The position numbers and the translations under genes are program-made. From Parastagonospora avenae f. sp. tritici 18332-5 (taxonomy: Eukaryota; Ascomycota; Dothideomycetes; Pleosporales; Phaeosphaeriaceae), in the NCBI GenBank assembly GCA_022559985.1, contig JAFJTR010000014.1:124001-188000 (forward strand): a stretch of 64,000 nucleotides of DNA, in the 5' to 3' direction. This document shows, in pieces, positions 1 through 9,382 of the stretch (positions are counted from its first letter, which is position 1; every line of letters starts with the position of its first letter). The notes under the pieces are model-generated. The model did not search any database. It was not told the DNA's origin and worked only from the letters and a program-made list of their open reading frames with translations.

Positions 1-1208
1 CTTCGTGCATCCCAAGTGGGCATGTCAGCATCTTTGATATGGTCATCGTCACGATCGGCCGCGAAATAGTCCATGTTCGGCTCATCCTCGTCATGACCGA
101 GGGCTGGTTGAGCATCTAACCCGGTGTTCGCAAAAGCATACCCCGTCCATTGTGTATTACTCCATCCACAAAGTACAACAGAAATGTGAGCTTGTCGGAT
201 TTTGTATGTTGATGAGTTTCCCGAAGGATTGACAGGGTCCAAGAAAGAGAGATCATTTGAAGTATGTCTTGAGGTCGCGGCGTTTGGCTTGCAACCGTCT
301 TCCCGCAATATCAGGTAGGCAAGATGGAACTCGAGGCGGAAAGTGATGAAACCACTCATCTGAAGTCTCGTAAGCTGAGCATTGACATCGAGTAGCCCAC
401 GACTCACTGGTATAAAGACCCGAAAAGCGCTTGCCAGGGTTACATGCTTACAAACGGCGTCTCTCAGCGCGTTGATCTCGTCAGTTCCTGCACTTTCTGC
501 AAGAGCGACAATGAAAGCTGGTGTTAGTTTGGAGATGTAACTTGTACGTCATTAGCAAATCAATGAGTCCGTGTGAGCTTGAGACTCACACCAATCGCCT
601 ATCAACATCTGGCAACTCGCCATGTCCAAACCGCTGAGCGAGTTAATCACCATGTGACTCCCAGGCGATTCATGTATCCGACTCACCTCGTGTCTGAGAG
701 CTTGGCGCAAGCTTGGGCAGTCGAGAACCTGCGTTGCTCGATTGTTACCGCTCGCGAATTCGCGATCGTCCAACCAAGCCCAGGGTTCAGCATCTGGTAT
801 TGATCCATTCTGCTTAGCTTCTCTTGAGAACATTGCTCGGACGGTTCTAGCTTCCCAAGAAGGGATCGAGCCTTCAAGCTCTTCGACGAGGAGGTCCAAA
901 AGGTCTTCGTCGGTTACGATTTGAGCTGACCCTCCCATCTGCTCCTTAATTTCCTTCATAACTGCATCATCCTCACTCAAAGCCTCATTAGCCCTAAATC
1001 TTTTCAATTGCTCACCCAAAAAGAACCCAGCTGAGACAGCCCTTGGCGTATGGAACGTTGTAGGCCAGTACTTCTCTGGGATGACATGTGCACGTTTCTT
1101 TTGGCGACGGTGCTTCGGGCTGTTGTGTTTGCTATGCGTCTGAGTAAATCCGACGGATGTCCGTTCGATGCCACGTTTGGCCCGATTTGTAAGGTTTACA
1201 GATTGCAT
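1..1208 (-). CDS. Partial hypothetical protein, paralogue of the 3383-7193 gene (3' end beyond window)
   Basis: I do not recognise the family by name. The first exon is about 1208-687, a 17-nt micro-exon is likely at 608-592, and the next exon starts near 539 and ends at a GTGAGTC donor near 398. Coding resumes through an acceptor ending CTTCAG and stays open to base 1. The encoded segments match the neighbouring gene at 3383-7193: SIPSWE versus SIPAWE, LDDRE in both, INALRD versus TDALRD, LEFHLAYL versus LEFHLAFL, and CGWSNTQW versus CGWDNQNW. This copy starts in a basic segment (residues about 30-45) and lacks the N-terminal protease-like domain of its neighbour. If it follows its paralogue, the missing C-terminus would hold a helical region and two membrane segments. 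The ATG at 1208 is the first in frame, but an upstream exon is not excluded. Confidence 0.6.
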
Positions 1209-1703
1209 AACGAAGGAATTGAAGGATTATTGAAGAGATGTGTGGTAAATAGAAAGTTGGTGGCTGAGAGGAAGCGGGTGTACCCTAAGGAAGAAGCTCA
1301 CAACTCAACATGTTGAAGAGTGACGATAAGCAGCTGCGATCATCTACGAGATTAAAAGGTGTCATGAAACAGTTAGGCATACAACCATAAGCGCGCGGCA
1401 AGAGGTTGGATATAGACCTGGTGTCCATACAATAAGACGGTGATCGACCATGGTCAAATTCGTGTCGTCATACTCATACTGCCATTGTGCCTAGGTATCG
1501 CACACGGATGGATACTCGGTGTATCATTCTGAAATAGGATGCGGAGGCACGAGAGTGACAGAATGAAGTGTCATGTTCAGCCCGAGGTCGCCGTAGCGAT
1601 AGACGGCAACTTAGCGCCCCCATCGTCATCGCTTGAGCACCAAGCTTCCCTCTCCAAACATCGACTCTCCAATTGCGCACCCGTGCTGCATTTTACCGCC
1701 AGA
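1209..1703. other. Divergent intergenic region
   Basis: This 495-bp stretch lies between two divergent genes. An open frame upstream of 1704 extends to 1539 but looks non-coding in composition, so it is treated as 5' leader. No RNA gene or repeat was seen. Confidence 0.5.
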
Positions 1704-2912
1704 ATGATACTCAGAACCCTCCCACTTCTATCATTAGCAATTACAAGCTTCGCGTCAGTGCCACAGGCGCCCGTCCCAGAACTCACCACACTCGATCCAT
1801 CCACGTCGAAAGAGCTTCTCCACCTCCACCGCAAACTTGTAGAGATTGAATCAATCACCCACAATGAGCAGCATGTCGGCGACTGGCTCGCGTCCTATCT
1901 CAAAGACCACGACTATATTGTCGAGAAGCAACACATCACAAAAGACCGCTTCAACATCCTCGCATACGGCAAGAAGCGCGAAACCTCCATCCTCGTATCC
2001 TCGCACATAGACGTAGTCCCGCCATACTGGCCGTACTACTACAATGAAACCTCAGGCATGATTGGCGGTCGCGGCAGCGTCGACGCAAAGGGCAGCGTAG
2101 CCGCGCAAATCATGGCCGTACAAGGCCTGCGCAAGCACCTGTTCGACGACATCTCACTACTCTTCGTCGTCGGCGAGGAAGAAGGCGGCGACGGGATGCG
2201 CAACTTTTCCGACTGGAAGCATCGCCCCAGCCCAAACTACGACATCGCCATCTTCGGCGAGCCAACAGAGGGCAAGCTGGTCTGCGGGCACAAGGGCATG
2301 CTGGGTTTCGCGCTCAAGGCGACAGGCAAGGCGGCGCACTCAGGATACCCGTGGCTGGGAGCCAGCGCCAATGACATCATTGTAGAGGCGCTTGGGTCGC
2401 TGCTGGAATTGAGGGAACACCTTCCGTGGAGCGAGAAGTACGGAAACACGACTATGAACTTTGGTCGCATACAGGGTGGTGTTGCGGCAAACGTCGTCGC
2501 TGAGACTGCGACCGCAAATATCGCGACTAGACTCGCAGCTGGGACTCCGGAAGTCGTCAAGGGCTTGATTGTGGACGCGCTGAAACACGCAAAAGCCAAC
2601 GCGCAGCAGCAAGGTGGGGACCTGGACGTCGTGTGGGCGAGCCAAGGTTACGCGCCCGTGGACATTGATTGCGACGTTGAGGGCTTCGAGACGCTGACTG
2701 TAAACTACGGGACAGATGTGCCGCTGCTAGAAGGTGTCCATAAGCGGTACTTGTATGGTCCTGGCAACATCTTCGTCGCGCATTCAGACCATGAGGCTTT
2801 GAAGAAGACAGAGCTTGAACAGGCGGTTCTAGACTATCGCCGCTTGATCCTCAAAGCGTCGGAGATGAGGATGAAAGAGAGGCAAATGGAAGCTGAGCAA
2901 GTCGAGTTGTGA
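1704..2912 (+). CDS. Secreted M20 family metallopeptidase (probable carboxypeptidase, ArgE/DapE type)
   Basis: Single exon, 402 aa. The ATG at 1704 is chosen because it opens a short hydrophobic signal peptide (MILRTLPLLSLAITSFAS) that earlier in-frame starts would bury. The M20 zinc-site motifs appear in order: SSHIDVVPP (metal His and catalytic Asp), GRGSVDAKG (bridging Asp), VVGEEEGGDG (general-base Glu and metal Glu), FGEPTEG, the dimerisation-domain AHSGYP, and a C-terminal AHSDHE. The family hydrolyses peptide or N-acyl bonds using two Zn ions. The signal peptide suggests a secreted or vacuolar enzyme rather than cytosolic arginine biosynthesis. All catalytic residues seem present, so it is probably active; the substrate cannot be read from sequence. 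Confidence 0.9.
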   Translation: MILRTLPLLSLAITSFASVPQAPVPELTTLDPSTSKELLHLHRKLVEIESITHNEQHVGDWLASYLKDHDYIVEKQHITKDRFNILAYGKKRETSILVSSHIDVVPPYWPYYYNETSGMIGGRGSVDAKGSVAAQIMAVQGLRKHLFDDISLLFVVGEEEGGDGMRNFSDWKHRPSPNYDIAIFGEPTEGKLVCGHKGMLGFALKATGKAAHSGYPWLGASANDIIVEALGSLLELREHLPWSEKYGNTTMNFGRIQGGVAANVVAETATANIATRLAAGTPEVVKGLIVDALKHAKANAQQQGGDLDVVWASQGYAPVDIDCDVEGFETLTVNYGTDVPLLEGVHKRYLYGPGNIFVAHSDHEALKKTELEQAVLDYRRLILKASEMRMKERQMEAEQVEL

Positions 2913-3041
2913 ATTGTGTGCCAGTTCATGTTGTACATAACAGTCGAACCAACTGCCCACGGGCCACATGGAGTCTTCATCTTCCCAGCACTCTCGTTAC
3001 TCCTCAATGTTTCTATGCTCGCTACATTTTCAACAACCGGT

Positions 3042-3281
3042 ATGGCGCAACTTCGACCATTCAGATTCTTCAAACTGCCACAAGAACTAAAAGATCTTCA
3101 AGAAATAGTCCACCACTTCCTCTGGCGAGGTCACGTAAATACCGTGGCTGGACTTGTGTTTAGAGCTGCGCAACCGGAGATCAAGCACGAGGAGCATGGT
3201 CAAGACTTTCTCCAGTTTCATCGTGGGATTGGCCGGACGACTCAGCATTGGTACGAGTTTTCAAAGCCAGTATTGGTATAG
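3042..3281 (+). pseudogene. Possible F-box-like gene fragment
   Basis: An 80-codon frame begins MAQLRPFRFFKLPQELKDL, which resembles the N-terminal F-box-like stretch of many fungal proteins (FxxLPxELRxx). The frame ends soon after, and no downstream exon was found before the convergent gene at 3383. It may be a truncated relic or a very small gene. The resemblance rests on one short motif, so confidence is low. Confidence 0.25.
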
Positions 3282-3382
3282 CACAGCTAAACTCTTATGA
3301 TCAGGGAGTATATACGCGAACAGGATGTTGTAGTTGAAGCTCGGAATTATCTAGCAAAGTCAGCAAATCCACTCTACCAGAC

Positions 3383-6300
3383 CTATGTGCAGAACTTACT
3401 CAGATCTGCCCCGATGGCCGTCTTTCTTGGCCAAATGCCCATCCGTTCGAAGAGAGCGTTGAGCTTGATCTTTGCGTAACTCAAACCGTAGATAAGACAC
3501 GGGAGTGCCAAAACTAGGATGACTAAAGCAATGACGAACGATTTAGAGTTGCGCTCGAAGGGCAAGATGTCTTTATCGAGACCAAAGTACTGCAATGCCA
3601 GTACAAAAGGAGTCACGAGCCAGATGATCTGCAGAAACTTATTAATTCCTGGCTCGATGGAAGAAAATTGGTATGACTAACTTGAACATTGGCTTGAGTC
3701 GACCGACTTGTGCCTTGCGCGGCTGCGACTGTCGCAATCGCAGCCTCTGTGCTTCTTCTGTTCAAATTTTGGATATCACGACTGATTTTGTTGGCTTCCA
3801 GATTTATGGCGTGCGTACGGTAGCTCAATTGCTGTATCTCCATGCTCACACGAGTGTTTTCGTGCTCCAAGCAAAGAGATAGCTAAATATGTCCAGTCAG
3901 ATGAGGCAGTCTGCAAGGTAACTGGTGGCTTACGATATGCTTGGTTTCTTTGCAAGACTGATCTAATGATGCTAGCTCCTGCTGGAGATCTTCGAAACTT
4001 TGAAACGAACCTTTCAATGAGTCTAACACAAGTAATGACCTCCGGTCTTGCAGATCATCAAAGAAGCTTCGATCACCATCAGCAGCGCAGAATCGCGCCC
4101 AGGCTTGAGTTGTCCTTGCAAATCGCTCTTGCAGTAGTCTCAACAGTTGCATTGTCTGGATGGTCCAGTCGAGGAGTTCTTTTATGTCATTGTGCTGGCC
4201 ATTCGTTGGCGACCTTGCACTCAAGATAGGATGCCTCCTTTTCTATCACGTTTAAGCAATTTGTTAACATGGATATGGTCGCTCAACTCACCCATGCAGC
4301 CACGCCAGCTTCCAAGTTTCGGACAAGCCAGACCCACTCCTTGAGCACCAGTTGAAGACGGATGTCAATAATGCGCAACCAATAACGTCGCGGGTCCCAG
4401 ATAGGGTCGTCTGCGTCAGTCACGGGTCCAGCTTCGCCATCAGCTGCGTAGTAGTCTTCTCTCAACTCTCTCTGGTCTTCTGGATCATATTCATCGGTTG
4501 GATCCGAGGATGTGTTGAAGAGCCCCCATCCAACCCAATTCTGATTGTCCCAACCACAGATGACCACAGACATCTGGGACTCTCGAATGATGTGCTTGCA
4601 TGAACAATTTTGTCCTGGATGTTTTGCGCAGTTGACTACTAAGAATGATGCATCTAATTCTGCACCCGAAGCGTGAGCACTCCCAGTGCTAGCAGATGTG
4701 TCAGAATTTGTGACGTTCCTCAACGTGAGAAATGCTAGATGGAATTCCAGTACGAACTTGTCGAATTGCTTGCGTTGAATTAGCCTCCTGTCCTTCTATC
4801 TCGGAGGAATAATGGCTAGCAAAGCTTACAGGTATATTGACTCTTATCGAGGTTTTGAAAGACATGTACTTCCAGAGAGTGTCGCGCAATGCGTCAGTCT
4901 GATGGCAGTATACTGTACGTATAAGTGCCAACATGTACTCGGCATCTGGTTGATGGACGTAGCTATTGATGATGTCAGTATACTGCCAGACAGGCGTATA
5001 AGAATTCGCAAATAGGGACGCAGAGACCACATAGAATAGAAAGCAGCAGCATAAACTTGAATAAAGAGAGTGATCATGAGCGTTTCGCATGTGAAAAGTA
5101 AAAAGAAAAGGGTGTACTGCATTCAAGGTCGACATACATCAATCGGCGATCCGCATCTGGTGAGTCATGGCATTTGAACCTCTTTTCAAGTCAGCTTTGT
5201 TGTAGAGATGATGGGGTTAAATCACCTGTTTGAGAAGAGCGTCTTGGAGTTGGTTCGATGTCAACCACTCGGGATGGTCGCGACATTGTCCAGATCCGTG
5301 CTCGCGGTCATCTAATCTTGCCCGAGCCAGATGCCGGGCCGATGTACTATATGGCTTGTTTGTTCGCAGGAATTCAATTATGACGGTCATCTCCCAAGCT
5401 GGGATCGATGACTCCGCATCTTCGAGGAAAGAGTCCAATGGTCCATCCTCTCTCTCGAAACCTATGATGCACTCACGTGCAGTGAAGAATAGCTTGTCGC
5501 AAAACAGCCGTTTCGTGAAGAACACAGCTCTCCATCGCTTTGTCTGAGGGCCGATGGTCTGTTTTCGGGGCAACTTTCGGATCTTTCTTGAGGTCTGAAG
5601 CGAGGGTCTAAGATTATGTCGCGTGTGATGTTGGCTACTCTCAATGGGAATAGAACTCTGCCTGTGTGTCGTAGTGGTAGTATGTTTTCTACCGTGTACT
5701 GCACCGATTGCGTTCACCAGGGAAGATCTAGGTATGAGTCCGCTGAAGTCTGTCTCTTGTGGTTGGGGCTCGCATGTGCTAGCCCACTGTCGGGTCCAAC
5801 CCTGCTCAAGGCAAAGCAGTCTCGAGATGCGTTCCAGATCTCCGGTAATTTGATGTGCAGCGAGCACGTAAGCTGTTCCACTTGTTCTGCACCCAGCAAT
5901 CAAATGTCCATATGTTTTTTTGGTATGGACATCCATGATAGCCGAGCCACAATCACCATTTGCTAGAGGGCCATCCATCCTGGCGAGATAAACCTTACGG
6001 AAAGCAGAACCGTTGGGAAGACGTGAGTAAGAAGTCGTACCTGACAAAACGCCTGACAATCTGCCACCTGACGCCGTACAGGTGAAAATCTTTGTGTTCT
6101 CCGTTGAATACCATGCAATCTTGTCATATGCATGCACTAGTGTTTCCTCGTACGCAATCAATGCGTTCATTGATTCGATAGCTTGCGCATTGGTGATCTC
6201 AATCAGGGCCCAGTCGTTATCAAGTGACTCATCCACGAGTCTACCGAGCGTACGAAGTGACTCTCGACATGGTTGAACGGGTTGCTGAGGTCGAAATTTG

Positions 6301-7193
6301 GGAAATTTGAGTGCGAAAGGCGTTAGTTCATCCATCGCGCTTTCGATACTACTTGGCAGAGAGGAGACCATTGTATTGATCTCATCTGAGTCGTCATTTG
6401 CCGCATGGATCGATGTGCCAGAAACGAAAGAGTACGAGCGTGAGTAGCCGCTCTTGAGAGAGGTTGCATAAGATACAGTGTTTGGACTTCTGCTCCCTGC
6501 ACTAGTGATATCGATGTGCAATTCATCATCTTGCTCAGATTCTGAGTCTGAGTCTGAATCTATGACCAGATCGTCTTCTGCAGTGCTGATTGTCGAATTG
6601 GATTCAGGGAGGTTTTCGTGGAAAGCATGGCGCACAGTTTGGAGGAAGGTTTGATTTCCGAGCCGAAGGACGTTTGCCGTTGCGGGACGTAGGTGATCTG
6701 CGTGGCTGACGTATATAGCTAGTCCCATAGATCTCATAGGTTCGGAAGGATCGTACAGTATCTCTGCCGCAATATTCGATGCCATGGGTACTCCTCCTAC
6801 AGCGAGAGATACGATGTTGACAGATCCCGGGTCCTTGTCCACATATTTGGTGCTGAAGTTTGGATATTTTAATAGAACACCACTTTCTTTCATCACTCTT
6901 TTCGCGTGCTTCCGGGACTGGGGGTTCTTTGATATGAATAGTATAGTGGGCGTAGCGGTCGTTTTGGATCTTCCGATCATGTACAGAGAAACCGTGAAAA
7001 GATGATCGCGAACGGGATCAGGGTCATTTTGTAGGGCTTCAACAATGTCGCCTGTCATGCGCTGACGGAACAGTTCTCTTGGTCCACCTATAGCTTCCCA
7101 ACAACGTGCTGATCGACCAAAAGAGGCAACAAAGCTGCCAAGTGACGTATTGCTTCCCGTAGATGTAGGCTCGTCCCCCGATTGAGATTCCAT
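3383..7193 (-). CDS. Large protein with trypsin-fold-like domain, helical region and two C-terminal membrane segments
   Basis: Six exons all join in phase 0: 7193-5226, 4982-4830, 4768-4292, 4194-3934, 3882-3682 and 3628-3383, giving 1101 aa. The start at 7193 (MESQSGDEP) is preferred over an upstream in-frame ATG that adds an unlikely leader. Residues about 100-450 look like a chymotrypsin-fold protease. A VSHADHL motif (His164), NDWALIEI (Asp327, like the NDIALL Asp motif) and GDCGSAI (Cys415 in the nucleophile position) occur in the right order. A long acidic Ser/Asp insertion lies between His and Asp. Residues about 570-620 are basic. The middle exons match the paralogue at 1-1208. The C-terminal third is helical and Gln/Leu rich, ending in membrane segments about 1021-1037 and 1050-1069. 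Such C-termini are often annotated CorA-like in fungi, but no GMN motif is seen. Function is unknown. Confidence 0.7.
5140..5156 (-). other. Relic micro-exon with mutated 5' splice site
   Basis: Inside the 243-bp intron at 5225-4983, a 17-nt segment preceded by CCAG matches the micro-exon of the left paralogue (608-592) at 13 of 17 bases. The donor dinucleotide is AT here instead of GT. Skipping it keeps the frame open. Including the extra bases needed to reach the next GT gives an in-frame TGA. Confidence 0.5.
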
Positions 7194-7515
7194 GAGGGTG
7201 AACAGGGTATGCGCTGGCGCACAAAAAATTTGAAAACGTAACTGTAAACAACCCAGGTGTATGCAGATGTTGAAATATCTCGCGGCTCGGATATGTGAGA
7301 AGCAGGGCCGTATCAGCTGCCTTCCGGGCTCAGTAGGCAGGAGTGCCCAACATCTCGACATAGCCCTGGACTGCACTCAGTTCATCAAATCAGCTGAAAG
7401 AATGTACGCCGCTGCATGTCCTGCATCTCGATCCAGCTTACCTTACTTTAACTGCATAATCTAGGGACGAATTTTCACCCCGAGCGAATCACACTACATA
7501 GCAACCACAGCCAAC
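7194..7515. promoter_or_regulatory. Divergent promoter region
   Basis: 322 bp between the protease-like gene (minus) and the single-pass membrane protein gene (plus). An upstream frame of the minus gene overlaps it but looks non-coding. No clear TATA box was identified. Confidence 0.4.
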
Positions 7516-8652
7516 ATGCAGGTGTGCGATCTTTGCTCACCGGTAAATATCTCCTATAAAAACCCGTCTCATCGTGGAAGTGAGGTAGTCTTCCCTAACG
7601 GCAATATCATGTCTCTGGAGAATCAGCTCGAAAAGGCGCCATTGAACATCCAGACTAGACGAGAAATCATTCGTAACTTTTGGCCCTCCGCAGCACTTGA
7701 GCGTACCACATCACATGATTTGGACTGGGAGCCATACTTCGATTACTATGAAGATCAGTGCCACCATGCTCTTCATGAGCAAGGAAAACACATACTTCTG
7801 CGGACACACCAACATGTCATAGACATAACAAGCAAGCTTGTACAAGGCCAACCTCGAGCCACCGTCAAAAGCAACCTGAAGGGTCTTTTCAGTTCTGAAG
7901 GCATGCTACCGAACGAAGATGAAATATTAAGCAACTCCGTTGATCTCGCAGCCCGACTAAGTTTCATGATCAACATTGGCACAAACGCTTCCACGGCGAC
8001 ACGATGCGAGAAGCTACTCTGGGATAGCTCTAGCCTGAAGGATTTTATTCATACCTATTTCAGCGAGCCCCAGGTGCTAAGCCACAGCAATGTTCGATTG
8101 GAGAAAACCTTCACGGCAATCAATATGGAGCGCGTCGCGGATATGAAAATTTGCTGGACAAGCAATCTAGCCGACCATCTACGGATGCTGAATGATGACG
8201 ACAAGATTGTGGCTATATTCCACCATGCTTCCTTCCTGGAATGCCAAAAGGACAGTCCTATGTTTCCTCCCGGACTCATCGCAGAGACAATTCGCACACT
8301 CGCTCTGATATTCCCTAAGCACGATAAGCAGACCAAGAGGATGCTTCAAGTAGTCCGTCCCTCGCAACGGGTGGATCGGCGTCTCCAGCGCTTGCAGAAA
8401 CTGCGCTTAGACGATCGTCAAATTGAGACTTTCAAGTTCTGGCGCGACAGGCTCATCATATTGAAGCAAGCCTTTGATGATTCGAGACCCGCAAGATTGT
8501 CTCAATGGTGGTATGATAGGAGGGATGGCCACGTGTGGTACACATTCTGGGTGGCGGTTCTTGTACTGTTGTTGACAGTATTCTTTGGCCTTGTCCAAAG
8601 TATCGAAGGGGCATTGCAGGTATACAAAGCCTACAATCCTACCAACAGATGA
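7516..8652 (+). CDS. Conserved fungal hypothetical protein with C-terminal membrane anchor
   Basis: Single exon, 378 aa. The C-terminus carries one hydrophobic segment at about residues 342-363 (YTFWVAVLVLLLTVFFGLVQ), preceded by RLSQWWYDRRDG and followed by a short basic tail. This anchor arrangement is familiar from many unnamed Pezizomycotina proteins. The body is largely helical, with LRLDDRQIETFKFWRDRL just before the anchor, and no catalytic motif was seen. It is transcribed divergently from the protease-like gene. The start could also be the ATG at 7609 (MSLENQLEKAPLN). Function is unknown. Confidence 0.75.
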   Translation: MQVCDLCSPVNISYKNPSHRGSEVVFPNGNIMSLENQLEKAPLNIQTRREIIRNFWPSAALERTTSHDLDWEPYFDYYEDQCHHALHEQGKHILLRTHQHVIDITSKLVQGQPRATVKSNLKGLFSSEGMLPNEDEILSNSVDLAARLSFMINIGTNASTATRCEKLLWDSSSLKDFIHTYFSEPQVLSHSNVRLEKTFTAINMERVADMKICWTSNLADHLRMLNDDDKIVAIFHHASFLECQKDSPMFPPGLIAETIRTLALIFPKHDKQTKRMLQVVRPSQRVDRRLQRLQKLRLDDRQIETFKFWRDRLIILKQAFDDSRPARLSQWWYDRRDGHVWYTFWVAVLVLLLTVFFGLVQSIEGALQVYKAYNPTNR

Positions 8653-9382
8653 AGGTGGAACACCTCACCAATTGAACTAGCGAATCTTCAGATATGATTA
8701 GTTAGATACATATGTGATCTAGACTCCCTGTACCACAAGCAATTCGTATGCTGGCCGACCTTGACGCTGCAGTGACAACACTGCCACTTTCCGGTGAATA
8801 TATTGACAACAACGGATACCTCGATGACGTGGGCCAGTAATAATGGAATCAGGCTATGCTGTATTACATTGCTAGCCTTGCCATAGCCACAAGTGCACAA
8901 GAATAGGCGTGGTGAGCAAAGATTTCAGTGATGGTGTTGTCCTTGCATACGACCCCGCGATTACAGCCCGAGACAGGGCAACTGTTTATGCAACTGGTCC
9001 ACACATGGCTTTCAACGGTCACCGTTCTTAAGAGAGACGTGTATATGGGCTACACACACTAAAGTTTGTGCAGTGATAAAATTGGTCCTAGGAGTGATTC
9101 GCCACACGATCTCTCTACGAGTCGCGCAATGATACACATCTGCCACAGGTATGATTTCGGCATTTGAATTAAGCCTCATGACCATGAAGCGGCTAGAACG
9201 CACCCGTACATCCGCGATGTGGATGACTGATGGACCGGATCTCTCTAATTGGCAGCGATTTCATGGGATATACGGTTGTTTGAGTTGGAACTCATACGTA
9301 ACGAGCCACAGGTAGCAAATTTCATAGCTTATCTTTGGCATAATTTGGTATGATGAATTCGATACATGTGTATTCGAATGCT
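8653..9382. other. Convergent intergenic region
   Basis: 730 bp between the 3' ends of two genes. Only short random frames were seen, with no RNA gene or repeat. Confidence 0.5.
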
